From assembly GCA_020632875.1 (NCBI GenBank), contig JACKET010000003.1, forward strand, positions 248,001-312,000: a DNA stretch of 64,000 bases. The letters are read 5' to 3'. Below the pieces are notes generated by a model, which had not been told where the DNA came from, searched no databases, and saw nothing but the letters and a program-made list of their open reading frames with translations. Below, in pieces: positions 15,666-24,302 of the stretch (position 1 is its first letter; every line of letters starts with the position of its first letter). This stretch comes from Alphaproteobacteria bacterium. Its GTDB lineage: Bacteria > Myxococcota_A > UBA796 > GCA-2862545. The translations under genes were made by a program, and so were the position numbers.

Positions 15666-17795
15666 TCAGAAGGTGAGACCCGCCTTCAGCGTGAAGCCGA
15701 ACGCGGGGATGGGGGAACCGATGCGCCGGGTCTTGCACGGCGCGACGTCGACGAGACAGGCCTCCGGAACGTCCCCGGTGTCGCGGGCGAGTGGCGCCCA
15801 GATCAGGTGGTTCGGGTGGTCGCGATCCTCGAGCGGGACCAGTTCGCCGTCCTCGTCGCGCCACTGGTTCGACAGGAGCAGGATCGAGTCGCGGAACGGA
15901 AGCGCCACGCCGGCGAACAGATCCGTGTCGATCACGGGGAACACCCGCGTGTCCGCGCGATCCTTCGCCTTCAGCGGCGGCTTCACGGCCCAGCCGACGT
16001 GGCCCGTGAGATCGACGGCGCGCGGCGCGTTGTACCAGCCCGTGCGGGCCGCGAAGCGGGGGCCGAACCCGTAGGCCGCGTCGGGGCCTAGCACGCCGCC
16101 CAGCACGGCGAACGCGCCGCGCTGCCAGTCGAGCTCCCTCACCGACGGCGTGCTGAACGTGGCGACGTTCCCCTCGAGCGCGTTGGTCGACGTGTTGAAG
16201 TCGCGGCTGATGGTGGTTCCGCCCGGGGTGTGGGGCTCGTAGAACAGGCCCGTCGTCTCGTCGCGCAGCACGACGTGGTCCGCCTGTCCCGTCCGCGGCA
16301 CCTCCCGCCAGACGCCATCGTCGAGGTTGGCCGCGAAGTCGAGCTGCAGCCCGACCATCAGGCGGCTCCAGTGCCCACGCAGCTCGAACGACACCGGAAG
16401 CCCCGAGAGCTCGGGCCGCAGGGCGTCCTGGAGCAGCGAGGCCGCCTTCTTCCCGTCCGGCACGGGGGCGTTGGGGTTGATGTCGGGGTCGTCGAGGGGG
16501 CTCTGCAGGCTCAGGCCCGAGAACGTCAGCCCCGAGCCCGCGAGGGCCACGAAGCGGACCGGGAAGCCGCCCGTGTTGTCGTTGATCCGCACCAGGCGGG
16601 CCTGCTCGGGTACCCACTTCCACAGCAGCACGTCGTGCACGGAGCCGAGGCGCGGCACGGCGACGTACAGCTCGCTGCCCGGGTGCAGCTTCTGGTAGAT
16701 GGCGAGGTAGTCGACGATGTCGCCGTCGATGTCGGGAAGGCACTGCTCCGGGTTCTTCATCAGCTGGTTGATGAAGTCGAGGCCCATGCGCTTCCGCGCC
16801 TGCTCGCGGACGCCGTAGATCTCCTGATCGTCGAGCCGCACGGCCTCCACGCGCACCGACATGCCGTGCCCGTCGTCCCGCTGGAGGTACACGTCCATCA
16901 GGCCCGCGGGGACCGCGTAGAGCGCCTCTCCGTTCGTGATCTCGTCCGAGATCCCGTTGAACCACACGGTGTACTCGGACGTGAACGCCTGGGCGTCGAA
17001 GCTCCCGCCGATGTCGAAGTGCAGCATCATCGGCCGGATCTCGCCCGAGTCGATCATCTGCTTGATCGTGTCGACGCTGTCGTAGCGCTCGCTGTTCGTC
17101 AGCTTGCTCATGAGCGACGGGTCGCGGGAGGCCATCGCGGCGGCGAGGTAGAAGTAGTAGTTCACGCCGACGCCCGCGACCTCCTCGTAGTACGGCGGCA
17201 TCGCGTTGTTCGCGTTCTCGGCGGCGTACCCGATCTCGGCGTACATCCTGAACACGGGCTCCCGAAGCTCGGGGCGGTCGATGAACCACGCGTTCTCCTC
17301 GACGAGCATCTTGAGCTCGTGGGCCTTGATGCCCCAGTCGGTCTCGGACAGGGCGCTCCACGGGATGGCTTCGACCTCGTGGACGGCCGCCATCAGTGTC
17401 GCGATGGCGTCGTCCGGGACGCGGGCGCGCTGATCCAGCGGCCGCAGCGTGCGATCGGGCTCCTTGCGGCCGTCCTGGTACAGGTCGACGTCCGGGTAGA
17501 ACCGCGCGTTCGGGCGGCTGATGCGGGCCTCGACGTTCCGGCGGAGCAGCTCGTTGCGGTAGTCGACCTCGGTCTCCTGCCACTGCAGGACGACGACCCG
17601 CGCGGCGATCTCACCCTGCGCGGCGCGGAGGCGGGCGAGCCGGGCTTCGCGGTCCTTCTCGGCCTGGGACTTCTCCTCCTCCCGCGTCTCCAGGGCCTCC
17701 TCGACGGGCGTACCGCCGAACGGCCCCGCCAGCGCGGCGCGCGCGAAGGTCAGCCCGATCCATGCCGCCAGCCACCAGGCCCACCGTCGTCCCAC
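15666..17795 (-). CDS. Outer-membrane-like protein, tandem paralog A
   Basis: A 709-residue protein with signal peptide MGRRWAWWLAAWIGLTFARAALA, a charged helical segment (about 30-60) and the same body and C-terminal end (GFTLKAGLTF) as its neighbour. Conserved points include YPDVDLYQDGRKEPD, KRMGLDFINQLMKNPEQC, INDNTGGFPVRFVALAGSGL and YGFGPRFAARTGWYNAP. Paralog B lacks the segment around FYEPHTPGGTTISRDFNTST in this form, so the pair has diverged by small indels before the barrel-like end. The function is unknown; a large surface or secretion-related barrel protein is inferred from the export signal and terminal Phe only. Confidence 0.82.
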   Translation of the reverse strand: MGRRWAWWLAAWIGLTFARAALAGPFGGTPVEEALETREEEKSQAEKDREARLARLRAAQGEIAARVVVLQWQETEVDYRNELLRRNVEARISRPNARFYPDVDLYQDGRKEPDRTLRPLDQRARVPDDAIATLMAAVHEVEAIPWSALSETDWGIKAHELKMLVEENAWFIDRPELREPVFRMYAEIGYAAENANNAMPPYYEEVAGVGVNYYFYLAAAMASRDPSLMSKLTNSERYDSVDTIKQMIDSGEIRPMMLHFDIGGSFDAQAFTSEYTVWFNGISDEITNGEALYAVPAGLMDVYLQRDDGHGMSVRVEAVRLDDQEIYGVREQARKRMGLDFINQLMKNPEQCLPDIDGDIVDYLAIYQKLHPGSELYVAVPRLGSVHDVLLWKWVPEQARLVRINDNTGGFPVRFVALAGSGLTFSGLSLQSPLDDPDINPNAPVPDGKKAASLLQDALRPELSGLPVSFELRGHWSRLMVGLQLDFAANLDDGVWREVPRTGQADHVVLRDETTGLFYEPHTPGGTTISRDFNTSTNALEGNVATFSTPSVRELDWQRGAFAVLGGVLGPDAAYGFGPRFAARTGWYNAPRAVDLTGHVGWAVKPPLKAKDRADTRVFPVIDTDLFAGVALPFRDSILLLSNQWRDEDGELVPLEDRDHPNHLIWAPLARDTGDVPEACLVDVAPCKTRRIGSPIPAFGFTLKAGLTF

Positions 17796-17849
17796 CGCAC
17801 CCTCCCGTCATCACCTCTCGGACGGGCGGGAGAGCGGGAACGTTGGAAA

Positions 17850-18929
17850 CTACTTGCAGGCGAGCTGCGAGGTACTGAGTGCCGTGCAGTTGTAGGACTT
17901 GCCGGGACGCGCCGTGAACGTCGTGGAGATCGTGCCGCCCTTGAACGAGACCTTGCAGTCTTCGGCCGGCACGTCGTCGAGCGCGGCGGTCGTGCCCACG
18001 AACTTGCCGCGGTTGCGGTAGCCGCTCGGGCAGCTGGCCTCGAAGTACGTGACGCGCACGTCGGACGGGACGGTGATCTGGAGCCGGCCGGGCGCCCCCG
18101 CGGGACCGCCGCCGTTCGACTCTTCGGGCTCGGCCTTGGGCTTCGGCGGCGGCTTCGGCCCGGTGGGCTTCGGCACGGTGGGCTTCGGCGTGGACGGCTT
18201 GATGGGCTTCGGCCCCCCGACCCCCGCGCCGCCGGTGTCGGCGTCGATCGGGACCTGGGGACGGAGCGGCGCCTCGTTCACGATCTCGGGCAGCGGCTCG
18301 GGCTGGTTCGCGTTGATCACCGCGACCACCACCAACAGCACGGTGACGACGAGCGCCACGCACACCATGAGCACGAGCGCGATCACGACGCCGAAGACGC
18401 GGTACGACTGGGTGCGGCCCTCGTCGGGGTTCGGCGGCGCGATGTTGTACGGGTTGCCGCCCACCGGGCCCGACATGGGCCCCTGGATGCCGACGACCGG
18501 CGGAGGGCCGACCGGCATGGGCCCCACGGCGTGCTGCACGGGCATCGGCGCGGCCATGGGCGGAGCGGCGGGCGGCGCGCGCCCGGCGGCGGCGGGAGGC
18601 CCGTCGCTCTTCTGCCGGTTGGCGTGGGGGATCGCGAAGAACTCGGTGGACGAGCCGGGCCGCTTGCCGTCGTCGTAGGTGCCGTCGGACTGCGCCGACA
18701 GCGGCACCATCTGCAGGTGGTCGTCGTCGTCGCCCTTCGGCGCCGAAACGGCCGAGGACACGGCGGTCGGCGGCGGCTCGGGCTTCGGCGGGGACGAGGT
18801 CGCCGTGGACGGCTTCCAGCTCGCTCCCCCCTGCTTCGGCCGTGGTCGACCGGACGGCCGCGCAGGCTTGGATGCACCCGCGGGCCGAGGCGGACCCGAG
18901 GGCCGGGGGGGATTGGAGTTGTTCGCCAT
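17850..18929 (-). CDS. Proline-rich single-pass membrane protein
   Basis: A 359-residue protein. Residues 1-170 are a disordered Pro/Ala/Gly-rich cytoplasmic region containing a short acidic DDDDH patch. A strong transmembrane helix spans about 178-204 (VFGVVIALVLMVCVALVVTV...). A second Pro/Lys spacer (about 230-275, PKPTVPKPTGPKPPPKP) would cross the periplasm, as in TonB-like proteins. The C-terminal 75 residues form a compact domain with cysteines in EASCPSG, AEDCKVS, NCTAL and LACK. The TonB-like layout suggests energy or signal transfer between membranes, but the TonB C-terminal motif was not seen. ATG chosen for the upstream GGAGAG. It is followed by the paralogous barrel pair, a possible functional link. 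Confidence 0.75.
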   Translation of the reverse strand: MANNSNPPRPSGPPRPAGASKPARPSGRPRPKQGGASWKPSTATSSPPKPEPPPTAVSSAVSAPKGDDDDHLQMVPLSAQSDGTYDDGKRPGSSTEFFAIPHANRQKSDGPPAAAGRAPPAAPPMAAPMPVQHAVGPMPVGPPPVVGIQGPMSGPVGGNPYNIAPPNPDEGRTQSYRVFGVVIALVLMVCVALVVTVLLVVVAVINANQPEPLPEIVNEAPLRPQVPIDADTGGAGVGGPKPIKPSTPKPTVPKPTGPKPPPKPKAEPEESNGGGPAGAPGRLQITVPSDVRVTYFEASCPSGYRNRGKFVGTTAALDDVPAEDCKVSFKGGTISTTFTARPGKSYNCTALSTSQLACK

Positions 18930-19064
18930 CCGTGGCTCTCCGCGGGGACTGTGCCCCCGTGATTGTTGCAGAATTCGCGGCCGGTTGCTCGTCGGGACCT
19001 TCGCCATCCGCGCCTCCCGCGTCTCCAACGGGCGCGTCCGGGCCGGGCTTACAGCGGAATGTCA

Positions 19065-20498
19065 CTAGTTGCGACGACGGGGCTTGGCCCTCCGGAACAC
19101 TGCGCGACGCGCGTTGAAGGTCGCCGCGCCGAGGTAGTTGAGGAACACGAGGATGCCGAGCACGGGCATGAGCACGGTGAGCGTGTGGTTCAGCGAGGTG
19201 AGCTCGGTCCAGGCGGCGCCGGGCGGCTTCTTCCCCGTCGGACCGTCGAACCAGGGGTTCGGGTGGATCGAGACCTCGGTGCTCGACCGGTAGCCCTGCA
19301 GCAGGCTGAAGCTCACGTCGAAGCTCTGGCGGTGGTAGATCGGGTCGGGCGTGCGGTACTTCAGCTCGAACCACTCGTACCGCTTGGCCGCCGCTGTGAG
19401 GAAGACCTCGGCCAGGCCCTTGTAGTTCTGCTTCACGAACGACACGCCGCCGCCGGCTTCGGCGAGCCAGGCGAGCGAGATGTGGTCGATGCCGAAGACC
19501 TCGAGGTTGCTGTCGATGCGCTCGTCGAGGTACTTCCCGCACAATCCGCTCGGCGTCACGCTCTGGTTGAGGCCCTCGGGCTTCTCGCCGGGACGGTAGC
19601 GCTTGCCGAGGCCGACCGTGTACATCATCGGCTTCGCGGTCCCGCCGGCCCGGCGGGCTTTCTTCACGACGTCGAGGGTCTCGGTGAGGCGGCTGACGTT
19701 GCTGCCGCAGGTGTCCGACCCCTCCTCGTTGTTGAAGCCGTCGGTCAGCACGATGAGCGTGGGCTGGGCGTTGCGGCTGGCGATGAACTGGCGCACGTCC
19801 TTGTCGACGAGGAGCTTCGTCATCCCGTCGCGCACGGCGCCGTAGAGGTGCGTGAAGCCGCCGCTGCGCGTGAGCAGGTGGTCTTTCACGAGCTGGCGGT
19901 ACTCGGCCTTGTTCGTGATGACCTTGGGCTCGCCGCCCCCGAGCTGGTGCAGGTCGTTCGAGAACTGCATCAGCAGGACGCCGGTCTTGCCGTCTTCGCC
20001 GGGGAAGAACGCGTCGGCGACCTCGCGGCTGAGCAGCGCGCGGTTCACCTTCCGGATGCGCTCGCCGTCGTTGTCGTACATCGACGACGACCCGTCGATG
20101 ATCACGACGTAGAGCTGGCCCGAGGTGCGCGGGTTGTGTGGGATGAGCTCGTAGCTCTCCTGCCGGGCGCGGTCGTGGCGGACCATGATCTGGTCGCGCG
20201 AGAGCGGGATGAAGAACGGCTGGCTCGTGTCCCGGTCGCGGAACATGAACGACAGGTGGACCTCGCCCGCAGCCCGATCGACCATCGGGCGGCAGATGTC
20301 GGTCTCGTCGATCTTCGCGCGCGCGCATTCCTCGGCGGTCGTGAAGACGTCGAGGAACAGCTCGGACTCCGGGTCGGGCTTGTCGTTGTCGATCCGGTAG
20401 GAGGAGCCCACGATGGGGGCCGGGTGCACGTCGGTCTGGCACGCGACGACCAGCGCGACGACAGCGGTGAGCGCGGCCAGCACGCGCGTGCGGATCAC
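19065..20498 (-). CDS. von Willebrand factor A domain lipoprotein with C-terminal membrane anchor
   Basis: A 477-residue protein with lipoprotein-type signal (VLAALTAVVALVVAC). The vWFA domain spans about 125-330 with a complete MIDAS metal site: DGSSS in VVIIDGSSSM, Thr in GGFTHLYGA and Asp in IVLTDGFNNEEG. Near the end a hydrophobic helix (LTVLMPVLGILVFLNYLG) is followed by an Arg/Lys tail (RRAKPRRRN), so the domain is displayed on the outer face of the inner membrane. The GTG start follows AAGGAGG and overlaps the upstream stop (GTGA, 20495-20498), so it is coupled to the FHA membrane protein gene. vWFA proteins usually bind partners through Mg2+; the partner is unknown. Confidence 0.85.
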   Translation of the reverse strand: MIRTRVLAALTAVVALVVACQTDVHPAPIVGSSYRIDNDKPDPESELFLDVFTTAEECARAKIDETDICRPMVDRAAGEVHLSFMFRDRDTSQPFFIPLSRDQIMVRHDRARQESYELIPHNPRTSGQLYVVIIDGSSSMYDNDGERIRKVNRALLSREVADAFFPGEDGKTGVLLMQFSNDLHQLGGGEPKVITNKAEYRQLVKDHLLTRSGGFTHLYGAVRDGMTKLLVDKDVRQFIASRNAQPTLIVLTDGFNNEEGSDTCGSNVSRLTETLDVVKKARRAGGTAKPMMYTVGLGKRYRPGEKPEGLNQSVTPSGLCGKYLDERIDSNLEVFGIDHISLAWLAEAGGGVSFVKQNYKGLAEVFLTAAAKRYEWFELKYRTPDPIYHRQSFDVSFSLLQGYRSSTEVSIHPNPWFDGPTGKKPPGAAWTELTSLNHTLTVLMPVLGILVFLNYLGAATFNARRAVFRRAKPRRRN

Positions 20499-21610
20499 CG
20501 CTCCTCCTTCGGGAGCAGGAGGAACTCGACCTCGGAGTAGTCCTTGCCCACGCCCATCAGGATGCGGTCGCCCATCTTCAGCTGGGTCTCGAGCGGAGCC
20601 GGCCGGCGCGGGTCGTAGCCGAGGTTGATGCGCTCGAGGAAGCGCTTCACGACCGTCGGCTGGATGGAGAGCCCGCGGACCGCGTAGTGGTGGCTGCGAT
20701 CGACCACGAAGGACGTGTGGAGCTCGGCGACGCCGTGCTCGGCGGGCATGTACATGTCGAGCCCGCGCGGGAAGTGCCCGACGAACCGCTCGGACGGCGT
20801 GCCGTCGACCTTGTCGATCGGGATGCGCAACCCGTACCGCTCGGCCGACAGGATGCGGATCCAGCCGGCGTAGAGGTCGTCGGGGATGCCCCAGGTCAAC
20901 AACCCGTGGCCGAAGCCCCAGATGAACGCGGCGGCGGCGGACGCGAGGTACAGGTCGCCGCCCCACTCGCGGTACTGGCCCATCAGCTGCCATGCGGCGG
21001 CGCCGAACACCGCTGCCGCGAAGCCCCCGCCCGTGTGGAAGAAGAGCTCGGCGAAGCGGACGGACCACGGGTTCGCAATCGGGCGGACCGCGCCGTCGAC
21101 GGCGAAGCCGAACGCGCGGGCGGCGAAGCGCTGGATCTTCCGCGCCGCGTAGGGCCCGAGCCCGCTCATCACCCCTGCGAGCGCCCACAGCGCCAGCGTG
21201 TAGCGCAGGGTCACGAGCGAGGCGTCTTCGACGACCTCGACGTAGTCCTCGGTGCTCATGTACGGCACGAGCATCCGGAAGAACAGGTAGGTCGCGACGG
21301 TGCCGAAGAACGTGAGGCCGCCGCCGAGCACCGCGTACATCATCCGCCACGTCATCGCGCGGCGCCGCAGCGACCCCTCGGCCAGCACGCTCGTGAACGC
21401 GATCATCCCGCCGATGCCGGACAGGAACATCGTGCCTTCGAACGCCTGGTTCCAGTACAGGCCGATGCCGTGGAAGGTCGGGGCGAGCCCGATGATCCAG
21501 ATCTGGATGGCGTACCACGTGAGCAGGGCCGCGCCGCCCGTGTTGAGCGCGACCACCACGTGCCGGATCCAGGTGTACGGGACGAGGAAGATGTTCACGT
21601 CCCAGAGCAT
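20495..21610 (-). CDS. Multi-pass membrane protein with C-terminal FHA-like domain
   Basis: A 371-residue protein. Several hydrophobic segments occupy about residues 14-250 (for example MMYAVLGGGLTFFGTVATYL and AAAAFIWGFGHGLLTWG). The last 110 residues read as a forkhead-associated fold: RYGLRIPIDKVDG, ERFVGHFPRGLDMYMPAEHG, then a His-Thr pair (ELHTSF), YAVRGLSIQPTVV and MGDRILMGVG. FHA domains bind phosphothreonine peptides. A longer frame from 21676 exists, but the ATG at 21608-21610 starts the natural membrane N-terminus. It is coupled to the vWFA gene and divergent from another FHA protein at 21675, so these form an envelope signalling cluster. Confidence 0.75.
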   Translation of the reverse strand: MLWDVNIFLVPYTWIRHVVVALNTGGAALLTWYAIQIWIIGLAPTFHGIGLYWNQAFEGTMFLSGIGGMIAFTSVLAEGSLRRRAMTWRMMYAVLGGGLTFFGTVATYLFFRMLVPYMSTEDYVEVVEDASLVTLRYTLALWALAGVMSGLGPYAARKIQRFAARAFGFAVDGAVRPIANPWSVRFAELFFHTGGGFAAAVFGAAAWQLMGQYREWGGDLYLASAAAAFIWGFGHGLLTWGIPDDLYAGWIRILSAERYGLRIPIDKVDGTPSERFVGHFPRGLDMYMPAEHGVAELHTSFVVDRSHHYAVRGLSIQPTVVKRFLERINLGYDPRRPAPLETQLKMGDRILMGVGKDYSEVEFLLLPKEER

Positions 21611-21674
21611 AGCGCGAGCGGCGGACGACGTTTGTTGACGGAGGCCGGCTTCGCGGATGCGGTAGCATGCACGC

Positions 21675-23294
21675 ATGACGCTCGTGACCTACCTGCAGCT
21701 CTCACCCGAGTTCGGCGGGATGCGCTTCGGCCCCTTCAAGGGCGTCGAGATCCGGCTCGGGTCCGACCCCGAGGCGAACGACATCTCGCTCCCCGAGACC
21801 CTGGGCGTGTCGCCGCAGCACGTGAAGGTGCTCCAGCAGGGCGAGTCCAGCTTCATCATCGCGCCGGTCGACCGCACCGCCACGGTGTTCATCTGGCGCG
21901 AGAACTCCAACAAGCCGAAGCAGATCACCACCCCGATGGCGGTGAAGACGGGCGACGGGTTCTCGCTCGTCACCCCCGAGGGCCCGCGGTTCTACATCCA
22001 GCAGGAGCAGCCCGAGAAGCAACGCGACCAGCTCGGCGGCAGCTTCGCCGACCGCGCGATGAAGAAGATGCCGACGTCCAAGGGCCTGTTGGACGAGATC
22101 AAGCGCCGCGGCCTCGCCAAGGTCATGTCGACGCGCATCGGCAACATGTTCCAATACGGCTACCGGTTCGTCGTCTCGGGGCAGATCTTCAACCCGGTCT
22201 ACATCGTCGCCGGCATCATGATGGTCAGCGGCTGGTTCTTCGCGAGCGGCGCGAGCTGTGCGGCCCTGTCGCAGAACTCCAGCAAGAAGGTCTACCAGGA
22301 GAAGTGGAAGGTCTGCGAAGACCAGCGCGCCGGCGTGCAGGGCGACGAGAACCGGCCCACGGTGCCGATCCTCACGCGAAACATCCTGCAGGACAACGAG
22401 TGGAAGCCCACGCTCCGCGACGACCGCGAGCTCTACTCGGCCTTCGCCACCGAGCTCCAGCTCGCGTTCGGCAACGCCGACACGTACAAGTGGGCGTACC
22501 GCAACGACAAGACCGAGCCGGTGAAGTTCCGGCGCCAGATCGGGGCCCTGCCGCCGAACCTGGTCGAGACCCTCGCCTTCGCGGCGGCGGCGCCGAGCCG
22601 CTCGGGCGCGCGCGACTGGCGCATCATCGTCGACAGCGAGGGCAACGAGGTCTGTGGCCGCGGGCCGCTCGGGCTCACGTACCGCCAGGCGGTCCGGCTC
22701 GGGCTCGACAACGTGCAGCTCGACGCGCTCGTGTCGAACTCGGTCGCGCTCTCGCAGGACGTCGACAAGAAGCGCGAGCTGTTGCTCGACACCGCGAACT
22801 TCCTGCCCGAGCCGCCGCGGCTCGAGGGCACCGTCATCGCTGACGCCGGCGGCGCCGTGGCGCAGGGCGGGCGCGAGTGCATGCACGTCGACGGCCCCGA
22901 CGACCGCGACGACCTCAACGCGATCGCGCAGCGCTTCCGGGTGCACTTCGGCACGGGCGTGCGCGGGCTGCCCGACGAGGCCCAGCCCTACTGGATCGCG
23001 AACCGCCTCGTGAAGCTCGCCGCGATGGACTTCAAGTACGGCTACGACGAGCTGAAGTTCAACGCGACGAACAAGACGCCCATCCAGAACCTCGCCACGC
23101 AGGACATCCCGCAGAAGCGCCGCGAGTTCGCCGCGAAGTACGCCGCCGAGATCATGAGCAACGCCATCGTCGTGCGGTGCATGGCGGTGCTCGACAAAGA
23201 CAACGTCGACGCGCCGCCCGAGTTCCTGGGCACCCTGCCCGACCTCTCCCAGTGCGCGGTGATCAAGGCGTTCGTCGAGTACGGGCGACTGTAG
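21675..23294 (+). CDS. FHA-domain single-pass membrane protein
   Basis: A 539-residue protein. Residues about 10-110 form an FHA domain: VEIRLGSDPEANDISLP with Ser46-Pro-Gln-His49 (the S-x-x-H signature) and VKTGDGFSLV. A transmembrane helix lies at about 172-192 (FNPVYIVAGIMMVSGWFFA), placing the FHA domain in the cytoplasm and about 340 residues outside. The outer part has no recognised family; cysteines occur in SGASCAAL, KVCEDQ, NEVCGRG, ECMHV, VRCMAV and SQCAVI, so disulfides are likely. The Ser/Thr kinase at 57385 is a conceivable source of phospho-ligands, which is inference only. Confidence 0.82.
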   Translation: MTLVTYLQLSPEFGGMRFGPFKGVEIRLGSDPEANDISLPETLGVSPQHVKVLQQGESSFIIAPVDRTATVFIWRENSNKPKQITTPMAVKTGDGFSLVTPEGPRFYIQQEQPEKQRDQLGGSFADRAMKKMPTSKGLLDEIKRRGLAKVMSTRIGNMFQYGYRFVVSGQIFNPVYIVAGIMMVSGWFFASGASCAALSQNSSKKVYQEKWKVCEDQRAGVQGDENRPTVPILTRNILQDNEWKPTLRDDRELYSAFATELQLAFGNADTYKWAYRNDKTEPVKFRRQIGALPPNLVETLAFAAAAPSRSGARDWRIIVDSEGNEVCGRGPLGLTYRQAVRLGLDNVQLDALVSNSVALSQDVDKKRELLLDTANFLPEPPRLEGTVIADAGGAVAQGGRECMHVDGPDDRDDLNAIAQRFRVHFGTGVRGLPDEAQPYWIANRLVKLAAMDFKYGYDELKFNATNKTPIQNLATQDIPQKRREFAAKYAAEIMSNAIVVRCMAVLDKDNVDAPPEFLGTLPDLSQCAVIKAFVEYGRL

Positions 23295-23358
23295 CAGCCC
23301 GGCCTGAAGGCCTGCGAGAGCGGAACCGAGCGTGGGCGACAGTGTCCCAGCGGCTGTG

Positions 23359-24057
23359 ATGCCCGTGTCTGTCGTCGTGATCGCCCTGTCGGGCGAGCCG
23401 GATGCCTTTCGGCTCGCGTGGGAGCGGCTCGGGCACGACCCGGAGCGCGTGGAGCAGGTGGCGCCTCGGCCCGGCCGGATCCGCCGCGCGGTGCGGTCGG
23501 TCGACGGCCCCGTGTGGGTCTACGTGCTGGGGACCGACGAGCGGTGGCCCGAGCATCGCTGGAGGCGGTGGCGAGAGAGGCTCGCGCCCGACGTGATGAT
23601 CTTCGACCTCCACGGGGACGTGGCGCGGGCCCTCGACTTCGGGGCGGACGGCGCGCTCGGCCGTCCGGATGGCGTGTTGTTCGCGGAGGAGGTGTCTCGC
23701 GGTCTGCACGTCATCGGTGACGAGGTCTGGGCGGAGCCGTGCACGGTCCTCGCGGTGCGGGAGGGCGCGGATCGGGAGTGGGCGGGGAAGGTCTGCGTCG
23801 TCGAGACGAGGCTCGCTCGGCTCGAGTCACTGATGAGGCACGGATGGAGCATCGACACGGCGCTGCACCACATCAGCAACCTGGCCTCGCGTGCCGCGCT
23901 CTACCGAGTGGTCGATCCCTCGCAGTCCTCGGCCTCGCTCGAGGCCGCGTGGGAGGGGATCCACGCGATCGAGCGCGCGTTCCCGGGCCAGCGGCAGGAA
24001 CACGTCGGGGGACTGCGGGAACGCCTCGAAGCGCTGGGCCCAGACCCGACGCGGTGA
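23359..24057 (+). CDS. Cytoplasmic protein of unknown function
   Basis: A 232-residue soluble protein, Trp/Arg/Glu-rich, with no signal or transmembrane segment. Its first half has an alternating beta-alpha pattern (VVVIALSG, VWVYVLGTD, DVMIFDLHGDVARALDFGADG) reminiscent of a receiver-like or Rossmann-like fold but without an identified phosphorylation motif. The second half is helical (ARLESLMRHGWSIDTALHHI, SLEAAWEGIHAIERAF). The ATG at 23359 gives the natural hydrophobic first strand; an in-frame GTG at 23332 would add nine residues. No family was recognised. It ends just before the palindrome-bounded repeat. Confidence 0.6.
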   Translation: MPVSVVVIALSGEPDAFRLAWERLGHDPERVEQVAPRPGRIRRAVRSVDGPVWVYVLGTDERWPEHRWRRWRERLAPDVMIFDLHGDVARALDFGADGALGRPDGVLFAEEVSRGLHVIGDEVWAEPCTVLAVREGADREWAGKVCVVETRLARLESLMRHGWSIDTALHHISNLASRAALYRVVDPSQSSASLEAAWEGIHAIERAFPGQRQEHVGGLRERLEALGPDPTR

Positions 24058-24083
24058 TGCGGCACGCACGACTTCAAACGACC

Positions 24084-24126
24084 GACCGATGTCTATGTGG
24101 GGTCAGACCCCAGAGAGACATCGGTC
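24084..24126. repeat. 43-nt near-perfect palindrome
   Basis: Symmetric around A24105: outer arms GACCGATGTCT / AGACATCGGTC pair perfectly and inner arms GGGGTC / GACCCC pair perfectly; only two opposed positions (24095/24115 and 24097/24113) fail. It can form a long hairpin 30 bp after the stop of the gene at 23359-24057, so it may act as a terminator as well as an element end. Confidence 0.75.
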
Positions 24127-24140
24127 CGCCGCGGACCCCT

Positions 24141-24230
24141 GTCCCAGGAGGGTCTGACCCGAATTGGACACCCGATCCTCCCGTGTGGGTCGCCGTTTCC
24201 GGGAGGCTCTGGCACGATCGGGACACCCTC
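24141..24230 (+). repeat. 90-bp dispersed repeat, copy 1
   Basis: Ungapped match to 38169-38258; by hand alignment about 75 of 90 positions agree. Landmarks are GGGTCTGACCC, ATTGGACACCCGAT, CGTTTC, GGAGGCTCTGGCAC and ATCGGGACACCCT. Confidence 0.8.
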
Positions 24231-24263
24231 CGGCGCGCGGTGGGCCCGGTCCCGAACGATCGA

Positions 24264-24302
24264 CTGATGTCTCTGTAGGGTCAGACCCCAGGGAGACGTC
24301 AG
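24264..24302. repeat. Second palindrome, overlapping the cytochrome gene stop
   Basis: Symmetric around A24283: CTGATGTCTC / GAGACGTCAG arms (one G-T type mismatch) around GGGTC-A-GACCC. It repeats the first palindrome's centre and overlaps the last codons of the gene at 24299-25288, so it could terminate transcription from both sides. Confidence 0.65.

Larger units (their letters stand above)
24058..24298. repeat. Palindrome-bounded 240-bp noncoding repeat block
   Basis: No gene is seen. The block holds two long palindromes centred on GGGTCAGACCC (24084-24126 and 24264-24302) flanking a 90-bp unit (24141-24230) that recurs at 38169-38258. This resembles a small non-autonomous or REP/MITE-like element. 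Confidence 0.7.

Noticed and set aside
13420..17583. One long protein covering both tandem paralogs
   Set aside because: The upstream half is a shadow of paralog A in another frame; each paralog has its own signal peptide.
17850..23294. Type VI secretion accessory cluster because of FHA proteins
   Set aside because: No Tss/Hcp/VgrG/ClpV-like gene is nearby and the FHA proteins are membrane proteins unlike TagH.
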